Source: an uncultured Gammaproteobacteria bacterium (GTDB lineage: Bacteria; Pseudomonadota; Gammaproteobacteria; Pseudomonadales; Pseudohongiellaceae). Taken from it: a stretch of DNA of 64,000 bases. The notes under the pieces are model-generated. The model saw only the letters and a list, made by a program, of their open reading frames with translations, was not told the DNA's origin and did no database searches. Position numbers and translations under genes: made by a program. Where the stretch lies: assembly GCA_913060975.1 (NCBI GenBank), contig CAJXVC010000002.1:1-64000 (forward strand). The letters are read 5' to 3'. Position 1 is the stretch's first letter; every line of letters starts with the position of its first letter. This document shows positions 9,798 to 21,919 of the stretch, in pieces.

Positions 9798-10874
9798 ATG
9801 CCACCGCTCGAGCATGACGGGCGTACAACCTCATTCTTCGAATTTTGGCCCATGTGGGTCATGTATCTGCCAGTAGTGTTGCAGTGGCTGTTTCTGAGTA
9901 TCCGCTACCGGAGCTTGACGCTGCCATTGCTCGCCAATCCCGCTATCCCGCTATCCGGCATGGTTGGTATCAAGAAATCTGCAATATTCGATGTCGCTGG
10001 TGATCAGGCCAGGCAGTGGATTCTGCCCTGGGTGAATTATCGGGTCTCCGGGCAGCAATTGCCGCAGCAATGTGAGCAAGTCCTGCAATTACTGGCCAGT
10101 CACGAGCTGACTCTGCCAATCGTCGCTAAACCCAATATCGGTTGTCGCGGTGCCGGGGTCAAACTGTTGCAGGATCAGGAACAGTTGCTGGGCTATCTAG
10201 GGGATTTCCCTGCTGGCGGCGAAATCCAGTTTCAACGACTGGCCGAATGGGAAGCCGAGGCTGGCGTTTTTTATGTCCGCCATCCGGATGCCAGGCAAGG
10301 GCAAATCACTTCGCTGACTCTGAAATACACTCCCTTTGTTGTCGGTAATGGCAAACACACGCTTGCGCAATTGGTTGCGGCTGACCCGCGGGCTGGTGAA
10401 CTGCTGCATCTCTATGAAGAGCGGCATGCAAGTCAATGGCAGGACATTGTTCCGGCTGGCCAGCCCTACCGGCTCGTATTCTCGGCCAGTCACTGCCGCG
10501 GTGCCGTCTTTCGTGATGCCAGCGAGCACACCACGGCGGCACTGACGGCCACGCTTGATGCCATTTTTGATGATATTCCAGGCTTTCACTATGGTCGCCT
10601 GGATATCAAGTTTCGTGATCTGGATAGTCTGAAAGCCGGGCAGAATCTGGCTATTATTGAAATTAACGGGGCCAGTGCAGAGTCCATTAATATCTGGGAC
10701 CGCAAGACCGGCCTGGGACAGGCAGTGGCAACACTGTTGCAGCAATACAGGACCCTGTTTACACTTGGCGACGCCAACCGACGGCGCGGACATAGAGCCC
10801 CCGGCATTGCTGCATTGTGGCGAGCCTGGCGCTATGAAAATAATCTAATCAAACAATATCCGCTGAATGACTAA
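9798..10874 (+). CDS. ATP-grasp family ligase with N-terminal hydrophobic segment
   Basis: LPIVAKPNIGCRGAGVKLL nucleotide-binding region and GRLDIKFRD...AIIEINGASAES metal-binding region; start within ORF 9597-10874 uncertain. Confidence 0.75.
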   Translation: MPPLEHDGRTTSFFEFWPMWVMYLPVVLQWLFLSIRYRSLTLPLLANPAIPLSGMVGIKKSAIFDVAGDQARQWILPWVNYRVSGQQLPQQCEQVLQLLASHELTLPIVAKPNIGCRGAGVKLLQDQEQLLGYLGDFPAGGEIQFQRLAEWEAEAGVFYVRHPDARQGQITSLTLKYTPFVVGNGKHTLAQLVAADPRAGELLHLYEERHASQWQDIVPAGQPYRLVFSASHCRGAVFRDASEHTTAALTATLDAIFDDIPGFHYGRLDIKFRDLDSLKAGQNLAIIEINGASAESINIWDRKTGLGQAVATLLQQYRTLFTLGDANRRRGHRAPGIAALWRAWRYENNLIKQYPLND

Positions 10875-12612
10875 CCCTTGCCGCTTACCAATTAAACCCA
10901 GATGGCTGGCCGCTTTACTGGAAAAAGCTCTGGGCCTGGCGCCACTCGGCGCCATTTACGATGCTCGCCCACGGGGCCTGGACCCAGTTGCCTTTCTGGA
11001 TTACGGGCTCAAGGCTCTGGGCGTCAGTGTGCGATTGCAAAATGGCGAACTACTCGACGATATCCCGCGCGAAGGCCCCGTCCTGATTGTCGCCAATCAC
11101 CCTTTGGGTGGGCTGGAAGGCATGGCAATAGCCCGGGTGATCGCCGCTGTCAGACCCGACCTGAAGGTCTTGACCAATGAATTGCTGAGACGCATCCCGG
11201 AATTGGCGGATATGTTCATTGGTGTCAACGTACTGGACAAGAAAGCGGCAGCGGGCAATGTCGGAGGTATCAAACAAGTACATCGGCATCTGGGGCAAGG
11301 TGGTGCGGTATTGCTGTTTCCGGCTGGCATGGTGTCCGCTTATGAGTTCCAGCATCGACGTATTCAGGATCGTAGCTGGACGCGATTGGCTGGTCAGTTG
11401 GTCAAACGCTATGAAGCCACAACGGTCCCGGTCAATGTCACCGGCCGCAATAGTGCCTACTTCTACGCGGCGGGAATCATCCATCCGCGCCTTAGAACTG
11501 TGTTGCTCCCCAGACAGTTGGCTAACAAAAAGAATTTCACATTACCGCTGACTCTCGGGCGGCCGATTCCCTCACAGGAATTACGCTTGCTGCAAAGCCC
11601 CGAGGCAGTTACCGACTATTTGCGCGTCAGTACTGATGCACTGATTCGACAGGTATCGAAACACAAGCCGCTGAGTCTGCAAGGCATCGACGTCAGCGAC
11701 TCGCATCTCAATACAGCGCAGATCGATGCGGCAATTGCCGGGCTTGAGTCAAAGCGTCTGGTCGAGCATGAAGAATTTGATGTGTACTGCGCTTCGTTTG
11801 CGGAGCTGGGCGTCATCATGGAGCAGATTGCCATAGCGCGCGAAGTCACTTTTCGCGCCGTGGGCGAGGGCACCGGACTGAGCAAGGACTCGGATCAGTT
11901 TGACCCGTATTATCAGCACCTGTTCTTGTACGACAAGCAGCAAAAACGCATTGCCGGCGCCTACCGGGTTGGTTTGGTCGATGAAATAGTGGCCAAACAA
12001 GGTGTTAAGGGCCTGTATACCCGGTCGCTGTACAAATACAACGAGGCCTTTACCAGGCAGTTGGGCTCAGCCATTGAAATGGGGCGCTCCTTTATCCATC
12101 CCGATTATCAGCGTCGGCCTGTGGCCCTGAATTTGCTGTGGCGTGGAATCGGTGCGATTCTGGTGAACAACCCCAAATATCACACGTTATTCGGGTCTGT
12201 AAGTATCTCGCGAGAATACAGTGATCTGGCCCGTGCCTTGATTGCCGATACCATGTTGACCAACTTCCGGGCCAACGAGTATGCGCCGCTGGTGCAGCCA
12301 CTGACCCCGCACCGAATTTCCAATCGCGTCTGGTCGCAGCGCATGCTGGCCGAGTTAGCCAACGTTAAAATGCTCGGCAAATTGATTGGTCGCTGTGATC
12401 CGGGCAAGGCCGTACCGGTCCTGTTGCGTCATTATTTGTCCCTTAACGGCCGGTTGGTATGCTTCAACATTCATTCCAAATTTAACCATTCTCTGGAAGG
12501 CCTGATCGTGGTCGATGTCCGCAAAACCGACCCGAAAACACTGTCGCGCTTTCTTGGTGCCGACGGTGTAAAATACTTTTTCTCTTTCCATGAATTGCAA
12601 GACTCTGCCTAG
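10867..12612 (+). CDS. Bifunctional lysophospholipid acyltransferase / ornithine N-acyltransferase-like protein (OlsF-like)
   Basis: N-terminal PlsC motif ANHPLGGLEGMAIA; C-terminal OlsB/GNAT-like region VGLVDEIVAKQGVKGLYTRSLYKYNEAF...AIEMGRSFIHPDYQ; overlaps upstream gene by 8 nt. Confidence 0.85.
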   Translation: MTNPCRLPIKPRWLAALLEKALGLAPLGAIYDARPRGLDPVAFLDYGLKALGVSVRLQNGELLDDIPREGPVLIVANHPLGGLEGMAIARVIAAVRPDLKVLTNELLRRIPELADMFIGVNVLDKKAAAGNVGGIKQVHRHLGQGGAVLLFPAGMVSAYEFQHRRIQDRSWTRLAGQLVKRYEATTVPVNVTGRNSAYFYAAGIIHPRLRTVLLPRQLANKKNFTLPLTLGRPIPSQELRLLQSPEAVTDYLRVSTDALIRQVSKHKPLSLQGIDVSDSHLNTAQIDAAIAGLESKRLVEHEEFDVYCASFAELGVIMEQIAIAREVTFRAVGEGTGLSKDSDQFDPYYQHLFLYDKQQKRIAGAYRVGLVDEIVAKQGVKGLYTRSLYKYNEAFTRQLGSAIEMGRSFIHPDYQRRPVALNLLWRGIGAILVNNPKYHTLFGSVSISREYSDLARALIADTMLTNFRANEYAPLVQPLTPHRISNRVWSQRMLAELANVKMLGKLIGRCDPGKAVPVLLRHYLSLNGRLVCFNIHSKFNHSLEGLIVVDVRKTDPKTLSRFLGADGVKYFFSFHELQDSA

Positions 12613-12630
12613 GCTATCTATAATTCGCTC

Positions 12631-12870
12631 ATGAACAAATTTTATGCGGCTGCGCAGTTGCTAATTGCCGCCATATTGGCCATCGCGTCAATAGCAACCC
12701 TCGTGAACCTCATTCTGATAGTGCCACGCCCGGAGACGATTTCGGTCGTCAATACCATCATTGGTCAGGGTGTGATCATTATTTTCCTGTCGGCGATGGC
12801 TCGAATTCTGTTCCGCAAGGGGATGGCAGGCATGAAATCCAGTGTAAGCGACGAAAACAGCAGCGATTAA
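12631..12870 (+). CDS. Small hypothetical membrane protein
   Basis: 79 aa with two hydrophobic segments. Confidence 0.5.
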   Translation: MNKFYAAAQLLIAAILAIASIATLVNLILIVPRPETISVVNTIIGQGVIIIFLSAMARILFRKGMAGMKSSVSDENSSD

Positions 12871-12967
12871 CGCGGTTTTTACGACAGGCCCTACACGCAT
12901 TTTCTCCTGCACAGGGCGGCGAAAAAGCGTATAATCTCGCGCTTTTACCGGCAGTCCGCCAAATTCC

Positions 12968-13912
12968 ATGATCATTTTCGACGACCCCGAACGGTTCGCT
13001 CAACTCGAACAGAACTGCGTTGCCACGATTGGAAAATTCGATGGTGTTCATCTTGGGCATCAGCTGATTCTCGACCAGCTGAAGCGCAAGGCTGAGGATC
13101 TCGAAATTCCCTCTCTGGTTATTTTGCTTGAGCCTCATCCGGAAGAATTCTTTGCAGGCGAATCCGGTAATTGCCCGGCTCGACTGACAGTCTTTCGGGA
13201 AAAGCTCGAGCTGCTGGAGAGCTTTGGCATTGATTATGTGTTCGAGTTGAAGTTCGACGAAACGCTGGCCAAGGTCAGTCCGGAAGCCTATGTCGATGAT
13301 ATCCTCGTGGGCGGTTTGGGTATTCAGGCCTTTATCGTGGGCAATGACTTTCGCTTTGGTCATGAACGTCGCGGTGATTTCGCCTTGTTGCAGCAGAAAG
13401 CACAGGAGCATGGCTTCGAAGTGTTGGAAACGTTTCCTTATGAGCGCAACGGACAGCGCATCAGCAGTACTTTTATTCGAGAAGAGTTGGCCAAGGATAA
13501 TTTTCCTTTGGTTGAACAGATTCTCGGCCGGCCTTTTTCGATGAAAGGCGAAGTGGAACAGGGGCAGCAGATTGGCACCGACATAGGCTTTCCGACCTGC
13601 AATATCAATCCTCATCGCCGCGCCATACCGCTGCATGGCGTGTATGCCTGCGAAGTGCGCATGGTAGATCGGTACTATCCGGCTGCTGTGAACATCGGTT
13701 ACCGTCCGACTGTGACAGAAGACGGTGAAGCATTACTGGAAGCCCATATTCTGGATTTTGCAGAAGATTTATACGGTAAAACAATCGAAGTGATATTCCG
13801 GCACAAGATCCGGGACGAACAGAAATTCGCGGATCTGGAGGAATTAAAAGCCCAGATTAGCGCGGATGTGGAACAGGTTCGAGCACACTTTGAACTTGCG
13901 ACAACTGAGTAA
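12968..13912 (+). CDS. ribF: Bifunctional riboflavin kinase/FMN adenylyltransferase
   Basis: [33 protein letters not shown] motifs; upstream of ileS. Confidence 0.96.
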   Translation: MIIFDDPERFAQLEQNCVATIGKFDGVHLGHQLILDQLKRKAEDLEIPSLVILLEPHPEEFFAGESGNCPARLTVFREKLELLESFGIDYVFELKFDETLAKVSPEAYVDDILVGGLGIQAFIVGNDFRFGHERRGDFALLQQKAQEHGFEVLETFPYERNGQRISSTFIREELAKDNFPLVEQILGRPFSMKGEVEQGQQIGTDIGFPTCNINPHRRAIPLHGVYACEVRMVDRYYPAAVNIGYRPTVTEDGEALLEAHILDFAEDLYGKTIEVIFRHKIRDEQKFADLEELKAQISADVEQVRAHFELATTE

Positions 13913-13920
13913 ACGACATC

Positions 13921-16749
13921 ATGAGTGATTATAAAAACACGCTGAACTTGCCCCATACCGATTTTCCGATGAAGGCCAATCTGGCGCAGCGGGAACCCGA
14001 AATGTTGAAGCGCTGGCAAGCGCTCTCGCTGTATCAAAAAATCGGCGAGAAGAACGCGGGTAAGCCAAAATTTATTCTCCACGATGGGCCACCCTACGCG
14101 AATGGTGAGCTCCACCTTGGCCACGCCATTAATAAAACACTCAAAGACATTGTGGTGAAGAGCCGTCAACTCAGCGGCTTTGATGCACCTTACATTCCTG
14201 GTTGGGATTGTCATGGCTTGCCGATCGAACACAATGTTGAAAAGAAAAAGGGTAAAGCTGGCCAGAAGATCAGCTTCGCAGAATTTCGCGAGGCCTGTCG
14301 CGAGTATGCCGCCAAACAAGTAGAGATTCAGAAAGAAGGATTTGTGCGTTTGGGTGTGTTCGGTGATTGGGACAATCCTTATCTGACCATGAATTTCGAG
14401 ACCGAGGCTGACATTGTCCGTGCTTTGGGTAAGATCGCCGGCAATGGCCACTTGGTCAAAGGCTACAAGCCAGTGTACTGGTCGGTTGTGGGCGCCTCAG
14501 CTCTGGCCGAAGCCGAAGTGGAATATCAGGACAAGCAGTCTTTTGCTATCGATGTACGTTTCCCGGTATTGGACCGCGATACCTTCCTGGCTTCGTTTAG
14601 TGCCAGTTTAGGCAAGAGTAGTAGTGAGCCGGTGTCGGTTGTTATCTGGACGACAACACCCTGGACGTTGCCATCCAATCAGGCTGTTTGTCTGCATGCC
14701 GAGTTGGACTATGCGTTAGTGCGCTGTGATCTGGGGCAGGGGCCTGAACTATTGGTGCTGGCTAATGCCATGGTGGAAGGCGTCATGCAGCGCTATGGCT
14801 GTGAAGATTATGAAGTGCTGGCGACAGTAGCTGGTGCCTCACTGGAAAACCAGAAACTGAAACACCCGTTTGCACAGCGTCATGTGCCTATTATTCTCGG
14901 AGAGCATGTCACTACGGATGCCGGTACCGGTGCAGTGCACACGGCTCCTGATCACGGTGTCGATGACTTCAATGTGGGCCGCCAGTACGGGCTTGGCACA
15001 CTGAATCTGGTTGACGAGAACGGCGTTTTTGTCGAAGCCGCAGGAGAATTCGCCGGCGAGCACGTTTACAAAGTCGACGAGAATATCATTGCCCGTCTCG
15101 AAGAAAATAAAGCGTTGGTTGCACAAACCACCATTACACACAGCTACGCGCACTGCTGGCGTACCAAGACTCCTCTTATCTATCGAGCCACCCCGCAGTG
15201 GTTTATCAGCATGTCTGAAAAAGGCTTGATGGATTCGGCTCTGCGTGCAGTGAAAGACGTTAAATGGATTCCCGATTGGGGGCAGGCGCGAATTGAATTA
15301 ATGATCAAGGGTAGCCCCGACTGGTGTGTTTCACGCCAGCGTACCTGGGGTGTGCCCATCACCTTGTTTGTGAACAAGGAAACTCAGGAGTTGCATCCAC
15401 GTACCAGTGAACTTTTTGAAGAAGTGGCGCAGCGTATCGAGAAGCAGGGTATCGAGGCGTGGTTCGAACTGGATCCCTCTGAATTACTCGGTGACGAAGC
15501 CTCGGTCTACGAAAAAGTCACGGATACGCTTGATGTCTGGTTTGATTCGGGTGTGACGCATTATTCAGTGGTCGAGCGCCGCGAAGAATTGCAGTATCCG
15601 GCTGACCTCTACCTTGAAGGTTCTGATCAGCATCGCGGTTGGTTTCAGTCTTCATTGAAAACAGCGATTGCCATGCATGGCACTGCGCCTTATAAAGAAG
15701 TACTGACACACGGCTTTTTCGTTGATGCGGAAGGTCGCAAAATGTCGAAGTCGCTGGGCAATACGGTTGCGCCGGCGAAAATCTTTCAGCAGTACGGTGC
15801 TGATATCTTAAGGCTATGGGTGGCTGCAACAGACTATCGCGGCGAGATGACTGTGTCGGACGAAATCTTCAAGCGCGTCGCGGATGCCTATCGCCGCATT
15901 CGCAATACCTGTCGGTTTATGTTGTCGAATCTCAGCGGTTTTGATCCGCTGACTGACAATGTCCAGGACAATGAATTGATCGCGCTGGATTACTGGATTA
16001 TGCGTCGCTGTCAGTTGCTGCAGCAAGAAATCATCGAGCACTATCATGAATATAATTTTCTGAATGTATATCAGAAGCTGCACAACTTCTGTGTGATCGA
16101 ATTGGGCGGCTTCTATCTGGATGTGATCAAGGATCGGCAATACACCACGCAAGCCGATAGTCTGGCACGTCGCTCAACACAAACCGCGATGTACCATATT
16201 CTGGAGATGTTCAGCCGCATGCTGGCGCCAGTGTTAAGCTTTACGGCAGACGAGATCTGGCAAAACATTCCCGGTGAGCGTGCCGAATCCATTTTTCTTA
16301 CCAACTTTGCTGATGCGCCGGACTTGCTGCCAGAGTCCGATGAGTTCAGCGATGAGTTCTGGCAGCAAGTGATGCTCGTAAAAACTGCGGTTAACAAAGA
16401 GCTGGAAAGCAAGCGTGCGGCGAAGGAAATTGGTAGCGGGCTTTCCGCCGAAGTTGATTTGTATTGCGATGCCGCGTTGCGTGCTCACTTGCAGCGTCTT
16501 GGCGAAGAACTGCGCTTTGTATTGATCGTGTCGCGCGCAACCTTGCATGATGCTGATACTGCAACCGCCGAGTCTGTAGCCACTGAAGTAGCCGGGCTAT
16601 CTCTGCAAGTGACTGCATCAAGCGAAGAAAAATGCGAACGCTGCTGGCATCATCGCAGCGATGTAGGCAGCAACACCAGTCATCCGACTCTTTGCGTGCG
16701 CTGTGTCGATAACATCGATGGCACGGGCGAGCAAAGGGCATTTGCCTGA
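13921..16749 (+). CDS. ileS: Isoleucyl-tRNA synthetase
   Basis: 942 aa; HIGH-type [14 protein letters not shown]-terminal zinc motif CERCW...CVRC. Confidence 0.98.
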   Translation: MSDYKNTLNLPHTDFPMKANLAQREPEMLKRWQALSLYQKIGEKNAGKPKFILHDGPPYANGELHLGHAINKTLKDIVVKSRQLSGFDAPYIPGWDCHGLPIEHNVEKKKGKAGQKISFAEFREACREYAAKQVEIQKEGFVRLGVFGDWDNPYLTMNFETEADIVRALGKIAGNGHLVKGYKPVYWSVVGASALAEAEVEYQDKQSFAIDVRFPVLDRDTFLASFSASLGKSSSEPVSVVIWTTTPWTLPSNQAVCLHAELDYALVRCDLGQGPELLVLANAMVEGVMQRYGCEDYEVLATVAGASLENQKLKHPFAQRHVPIILGEHVTTDAGTGAVHTAPDHGVDDFNVGRQYGLGTLNLVDENGVFVEAAGEFAGEHVYKVDENIIARLEENKALVAQTTITHSYAHCWRTKTPLIYRATPQWFISMSEKGLMDSALRAVKDVKWIPDWGQARIELMIKGSPDWCVSRQRTWGVPITLFVNKETQELHPRTSELFEEVAQRIEKQGIEAWFELDPSELLGDEASVYEKVTDTLDVWFDSGVTHYSVVERREELQYPADLYLEGSDQHRGWFQSSLKTAIAMHGTAPYKEVLTHGFFVDAEGRKMSKSLGNTVAPAKIFQQYGADILRLWVAATDYRGEMTVSDEIFKRVADAYRRIRNTCRFMLSNLSGFDPLTDNVQDNELIALDYWIMRRCQLLQQEIIEHYHEYNFLNVYQKLHNFCVIELGGFYLDVIKDRQYTTQADSLARRSTQTAMYHILEMFSRMLAPVLSFTADEIWQNIPGERAESIFLTNFADAPDLLPESDEFSDEFWQQVMLVKTAVNKELESKRAAKEIGSGLSAEVDLYCDAALRAHLQRLGEELRFVLIVSRATLHDADTATAESVATEVAGLSLQVTASSEEKCERCWHHRSDVGSNTSHPTLCVRCVDNIDGTGEQRAFA

Positions 16750-16757
16750 GCGGCGTC

Positions 16758-17243
16758 ATGTCAGCGGATGAGTTAATTCAGTCGGGCTCGCAGGTGAGTC
16801 TGCATTTTTCACTGGCTTTGGTCGGTGGAGACATGATCGACTCCAATTTTGACGGGCGCCCGGCCAGTTTCCGATTGGGAGACGGCAGTATGTTGCCAGG
16901 TTTTGAAGAAACCCTGATTGGCCTGGCAGCTGGCGCGGAGCAGGAGTCAATTGTGCCTGCGGAGAAGGCGTTTGGTGCGGTCAACCCGAAAAACCTGCAG
17001 TCGTTTCCGGTAGAGCAGTTTCAGCATTTGCTGGACGATGATCTCATTCCGACGGAGCCGGGCAGCGTTGTCTCATTCAAAGACCCGGCCGGCTTTGACT
17101 TGCCCGGGGTTGTACGCAGTATCGATGCGCAGTTTATCAGGGTGGATTTCAATCACCCATTGGCGGGCAAGGACATTGTTTTTCGCGTCAAAATACTGTC
17201 CGTTCTACCGCCAACAGTAGACACTGTTGAAATCAAGCTATAG
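16758..17243 (+). CDS. fkpB: FKBP-type peptidyl-prolyl isomerase (SlpA/FkpB)
   Basis: [35 protein letters not shown]; between ileS and ispH. Confidence 0.93.
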   Translation: MSADELIQSGSQVSLHFSLALVGGDMIDSNFDGRPASFRLGDGSMLPGFEETLIGLAAGAEQESIVPAEKAFGAVNPKNLQSFPVEQFQHLLDDDLIPTEPGSVVSFKDPAGFDLPGVVRSIDAQFIRVDFNHPLAGKDIVFRVKILSVLPPTVDTVEIKL

Positions 17244-17256
17244 TGTGAGCAGGACT

Positions 17257-18255
17257 ATGGAACAGCAAACCAACACAGTCGTGAAACAGCAAGAACCTGA
17301 CGCGCCGATTCGGCTCGCCAATCCGCGTGGGTTCTGTGCTGGAGTCGATCGTGCGATCGATATTGTGAATCGTGCATTGGATATTTTTGGCTCGCCGATC
17401 TATGTGCGTCACGAAGTTGTGCACAATAAATTTGTTGTTGAGCGCTTAAAGACACGCGGTGCGATTTTCGTCGATGAGCTAAGCGATATTCCTCTGATTG
17501 ATAGCAGAGGTCGTTCTTCTATCGTCGTGTTCAGTGCCCACGGTGTCTCGCAAGTGGTCAAGAAAGAAGCCGCCAGCAAAGGTTTCAAGGTTTTTGATGC
17601 CACCTGCCCACTGGTGACCAAGGTGCATCTGGAAGTTACCAATTTCAGTAAGTCGGGCCGTGAATGTGTGCTGATCGGTCATCAGTTCCACCCTGAAGTA
17701 GAGGGAACAATGGGGCAGTATGATGAGAGCCGCGGCGGCAAGATCTATCTTGTTGAATCTGTTGACGATGTTGGCAAGTTAAAGGTCAATAACCCGGACA
17801 AGCTGTCTTATGTAACGCAAACGACGCTGTCAATGGATGACACTGCGCGCATAATCACTGCACTGCGCGAGCGTTTTCCCTCCATTCAGGGGCCTCGCAA
17901 GGAAGATATCTGTTATGCCACTCAGAATCGTCAGGATGCCGTTAAGCAGCTGGCGCTGGAATGCGACCTGGTCCTGGTTGTCGGCTCGCCAAACAGCTCA
18001 AACTCCAATCGTTTGCGTGAATTGGCCGAGCGCCTGGGCTGTACTTCTTATCTGATCGACAGCGTTGATGACATACAGCCGCAATGGTTTGATGGCAAGC
18101 AGCGTTATGGTGTCACGGCGGGCGCTTCAGCCCCGGAAGTCCTTGTTCAGCAGGTAGTTTCGCATCTGAAAAAAATCGCTGCGCAAGATCCGCAAGAACT
18201 GTCTGGTGTTGAAGAAAATATTGTCTTTTCGATGCCGAAAGAGCTGCGCTACTAA
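17257..18255 (+). CDS. ispH: 4-hydroxy-3-methylbut-2-enyl diphosphate reductase
   Basis: [43 protein letters not shown]; upstream in-frame starts also possible. Confidence 0.97.
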   Translation: MEQQTNTVVKQQEPDAPIRLANPRGFCAGVDRAIDIVNRALDIFGSPIYVRHEVVHNKFVVERLKTRGAIFVDELSDIPLIDSRGRSSIVVFSAHGVSQVVKKEAASKGFKVFDATCPLVTKVHLEVTNFSKSGRECVLIGHQFHPEVEGTMGQYDESRGGKIYLVESVDDVGKLKVNNPDKLSYVTQTTLSMDDTARIITALRERFPSIQGPRKEDICYATQNRQDAVKQLALECDLVLVVGSPNSSNSNRLRELAERLGCTSYLIDSVDDIQPQWFDGKQRYGVTAGASAPEVLVQQVVSHLKKIAAQDPQELSGVEENIVFSMPKELRY

Positions 18256-18697
18256 GCGAGCGCATAACCGCACCTTTGCTGGCCTATTTCGGCCAATTAC
18301 AGCCCTCCTGAATTCTACGTTTCTGCATCAGTAATTATACTGATATTGCTCTCAAAAAAGCCCCTTTTATCTAAAAAACTCTAGTCATATCAATTGATTA
18401 GATGATTTTCTTTCACCCGTCGAAATACGAAGTTATTTGCCTGAAACGCTAAAGCACATCCGTCTGGGCGTCGTATAAACCCTTGTTAATTCATAGCGAG
18501 TCAGGTGTTAGCTATTTACGCGTTGCGGCGAAAGTAACTAAAGCTTTGGACAAGAATTTCCGTATGCCTATTACAACTATGTTGTTACCGAGCTCATTAA
18601 GAAGGTCTGAAGGAAGGCCGCGCGCAAGTATGCAAGTAAGACCCGAATCAAGCTTTTTATATCTGTCATGCACCCTGCAACCTGGAATTCAATAGCC

Positions 18698-21394
18698 ATG
18701 TCAAAGACTACCGCTCTCTTTAATAGTATCGCGTCACTCTTCCGTAAGTTGTCGCTCAAGAACCTGCGTCTGGCGCATAAATTTGGAGTCGTACTGCTCG
18801 TGCTTATTGCGGGGTTCGGCGCATTGGGGATGGCTTACTATCAAGTAACCATCGTCAACAGTCAGGCCAGTTCCGACCTGGAAGCCATCAATGAATTTGG
18901 TGATCTGTCGGATCGCATCAATATCCAATTTCTGGAAATGCGACGACTGGAAAAAGATTTCATTATCAATCACGACGAGTCATTGCTTGAAGAGCATGCG
19001 TTGGCGTTGGCAACTGTCGAAAACCTTATTGCCGAGTTGCTGGAAAATCCGCCAACAGAAGAAACCGCAGAATTGGTTGAAGAGATGTCTCTTTACCTGA
19101 TGCTCTATCAGGGTGGTTTTTCAGAAATGGCCGACACCATGATTGCCGCTGGTCTGGACGCCGAGTCCGGTCAGCGCGGTCAGTTAACAGACAGCTCAAA
19201 TGCTATTGCCGACATCCTGCTGGATTACGATGAGCTTGGCTTGAGCAATTCTCTCCTGAGACTGCGTGAACTCGAAAAACTGGTCGTGGTCGAGCCTCTA
19301 CCTGAGTACAGCGATGCTGTGCTGGCCGAGCAGTCAAATTTTGAATCATTGCTAGCCAGTTCAGAACTTTCGCTGGATGACCGTGAAACTGCGCAAGAGC
19401 AAGTAGCCTTTTTTGCTGACACGTTTATTGCTTTGGCGGATAACGAGCGCCGTTACATGAGCGAACGTGAGACGTTCTCCGAAATTGCCTTGGAGTTTGC
19501 GCCTATTCTCACCACTATGCGTGATACTAAAAATGCTCTGCAGACTGCGAGTCAGGAATCTGCCAGTGCTGATCAGCGTAAAATTTCGACCATTTTCGTT
19601 GGCATCGTTTTGGGTGTCGGTGCATTCGTCTCACTGACCTTCTTCAGCATGTCTCGCATTATTCGCCGACCGCTGCAGCAAGCCCTTGATCTGTCTATCG
19701 CTATTTCTGAAGGTCGCCTGCAGAACGAAGTGCAGATCGAGTCCAGTGATGAAACCGGTGAGCTACTACAAGCACTGGAGAATATGCAGACACAGTTGCG
19801 CGATCAGAAACTGCAGTTGCAGAAGCAATCTGAAGAAGATCGCAAGCGGGCTGAAGAGTCCAAGCGCCTGGCTGATGAATCCAAGCGTATGGCTGAAGAG
19901 CAAGCAATCGTTGCTACTGAAAATGGCCGCATTAAACAGGCACTCGATGGTGTCAGCTCGGCAGTATTGATGCTCAATGCTGATTTGGAAATCATCTACC
20001 ACAATGAAGCTGCCCACCAGATGTTCCGTGATGGTCAGCAAGACATTCGTAAAACTCTGCCTGGCTTTAGTCCAGAAGGACTCGTGGGCAAGGGATTCGA
20101 ATGCCTGTATGCCAATGCTACCGATGAAGGCCGTTTATTGAACAACTTGACCTCATCATCAACTTCCGAGAAGGAACTCGGCGATCGTACTTACAAGATT
20201 ACAGTTAGTCCTGTCTTAGACAAGGAAGGCAATCGCATTGGTACAGTTGCTGAATGGACTGATCGTACGGCAGAGCTGGCGATTGAGGAAGAAGTTCAGG
20301 CCATGGTTGGCGCAGCCAAAGAAGGTAATCTCGGTCAGCGAATTGAACTGTCTGACAAGTCTGGTTTCTACCATAGCTTGAGTGAAGGTGTGAACGACCT
20401 GGTCGGTGTTGCTGAGCAGGTAATCAATGACACTGTAGTTGTGCTGCATGCTCTGGCAAAGGGTGACTTGACGCAAACGATTGATGGTGACTTCAAAGGC
20501 GTATTTGCGAAACTCAAGAGCGATGTAAATACAACAGTAGAGAAGCTGACCGAGGTGGTTCGTAACATTCAAACTGGCGCTGGATCGGTAGACAGGACAG
20601 CTCGCGAGATTGCAGAAAGCAACGCTGAAGTCTCTTCACGCACCGAAAATCAGGCGGCTGTCCTGGAAGAAACAGCTTCTGCGATGGAAGAGATGACAGC
20701 CACAGTGAAACAAACTGCCAATAATACGGCCGAGGCAAACAAGCTCGCCAACGATGCCCGTACACAAGCTGAAGCTGGTGGAGAGATTGTTGGAGAGGCG
20801 ATCACGGCCATGAGTCACATCAATGATTCCGGCAATCAGATTTCCAACATCATCAGTGTCATCGATGAGATCTCTTTCCAGACCAACCTTCTGGCGTTGA
20901 ATGCTGCCGTAGAGGCAGCTCGTGCCGGAGAGCAGGGCAAGGGCTTTGCGGTAGTTGCCGACGAAGTGCGCCAGTTGGCTGCTAACAGTGCCAACGCGGC
21001 CAAAGAGATTAAAGAGCTTATTGATCACAGTAATCAGCAGATTAATCGCGGGACTGATCTGGTCAATAAATCCGGTGAGGCGCTGAAAGCCATTGTGGAA
21101 TCAGTCAAGCAAGTGACGACTATCAACTCCGAAATCGCTGCTGCGAGCCAGGAACAGGCTCAAGGCATTGATCATGTGAATCAATCCATTACCAACATGG
21201 ATGAAGGTACCCAGCAGAATGCTGCCATGGTTGAACAAGTGACCGGCGCTAGCAACATGCTGGAGGATGAGGCACATAAACTTAACCTGATGATGAATTT
21301 CTTTACCCTGAAGAACGACGAATTTGTCTCTGGAGGACGTTTGTCGCCTAACGGCTACGACGGCGCTACTTCCGGCGATATAACCAGGCATTAA
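18698..21394 (+). CDS. Methyl-accepting chemotaxis protein with HAMP and PAS-like region
   Basis: TM segments, HAMP, coiled-coil, PAS-like region, MCP hairpin [37 protein letters not shown]. Confidence 0.95.
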   Translation: MSKTTALFNSIASLFRKLSLKNLRLAHKFGVVLLVLIAGFGALGMAYYQVTIVNSQASSDLEAINEFGDLSDRINIQFLEMRRLEKDFIINHDESLLEEHALALATVENLIAELLENPPTEETAELVEEMSLYLMLYQGGFSEMADTMIAAGLDAESGQRGQLTDSSNAIADILLDYDELGLSNSLLRLRELEKLVVVEPLPEYSDAVLAEQSNFESLLASSELSLDDRETAQEQVAFFADTFIALADNERRYMSERETFSEIALEFAPILTTMRDTKNALQTASQESASADQRKISTIFVGIVLGVGAFVSLTFFSMSRIIRRPLQQALDLSIAISEGRLQNEVQIESSDETGELLQALENMQTQLRDQKLQLQKQSEEDRKRAEESKRLADESKRMAEEQAIVATENGRIKQALDGVSSAVLMLNADLEIIYHNEAAHQMFRDGQQDIRKTLPGFSPEGLVGKGFECLYANATDEGRLLNNLTSSSTSEKELGDRTYKITVSPVLDKEGNRIGTVAEWTDRTAELAIEEEVQAMVGAAKEGNLGQRIELSDKSGFYHSLSEGVNDLVGVAEQVINDTVVVLHALAKGDLTQTIDGDFKGVFAKLKSDVNTTVEKLTEVVRNIQTGAGSVDRTAREIAESNAEVSSRTENQAAVLEETASAMEEMTATVKQTANNTAEANKLANDARTQAEAGGEIVGEAITAMSHINDSGNQISNIISVIDEISFQTNLLALNAAVEAARAGEQGKGFAVVADEVRQLAANSANAAKEIKELIDHSNQQINRGTDLVNKSGEALKAIVESVKQVTTINSEIAAASQEQAQGIDHVNQSITNMDEGTQQNAAMVEQVTGASNMLEDEAHKLNLMMNFFTLKNDEFVSGGRLSPNGYDGATSGDITRH

Positions 21395-21439
21395 TTGCAA
21401 ACCCTGTAAATTACTTAACCTCTCTACTCGAGAAGGAGA

Positions 21440-21736
21440 ATGACGATGAAAAAACTGATGCTGACTTTTGGATTACTTGCCGGACTTGCTTTCAGCAACG
21501 CAACTCTGGCCCAGGATTGCGTCAAGCCCGACGCGCCAGTAATCCCTGAAGGCGACGCAGCTAGCGGTTCCGATATGTTGAATGCCAAGAAAGCAGTTGA
21601 AGCTTATGTGAAAGCTGCTGAAGAATTCGTAAATTGTACACGCAGTGGCATGCAGAAAGATCGTATGATCGCTGACATGGAAGAAGTTGCCAGCAAATTC
21701 AATCGCGAACTTCGCTCTTATAAAGCCAAATCTTAA
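21440..21736 (+). CDS. Small secreted hypothetical protein
   Basis: Signal peptide; 98 aa; two cysteines in mature part; directly downstream of the MCP. Confidence 0.65.
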   Translation: MTMKKLMLTFGLLAGLAFSNATLAQDCVKPDAPVIPEGDAASGSDMLNAKKAVEAYVKAAEEFVNCTRSGMQKDRMIADMEEVASKFNRELRSYKAKS

Positions 21737-21823
21737 TCGATTAAATATTACTGTCAGCAGCTGTGTAGTATGAAGCAGTAGTAAAAGAGAAGTCGATCGC
21801 GCAAGAACGCAGATAACCTGATG

Positions 21824-21873
21824 AAGGGCCAGTGGGGTTAGATACTGAGTATCTGGACCAACTGGCCCTTTTT
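21824..21873. terminator. Bidirectional intrinsic terminator
   Basis: AAGGGCCAGT...ACTGGCCCTTTTT between convergent genes. Confidence 0.75.
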
Positions 21874-21919
21874 AGTTTATATGCTTTACTAATCGGCGAC
21901 TGACAGAAATGAGGTGTTG

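Noticed and set aside
10197-10793. 198-aa ORF antisense to the ATP-grasp gene
   Set aside because: Shadow ORF; sense strand has recognisable ATP-grasp motifs.
12779-13636. 285-aa ORF antisense to ribF
   Set aside because: Lies wholly opposite a strongly supported gene; shadow ORF of codon bias, no family features.
13699-14451. 250-aa ORF antisense to ribF/ileS
   Set aside because: Shadow ORF opposite conserved coding sequence.
18440-18480. Possible sigma28 promoter (TAAAG...GTCGTATAA) before the MCP gene
   Set aside because: Poor match to TAAA-N15-GCCGATAA and over 200 nt from the gene start.
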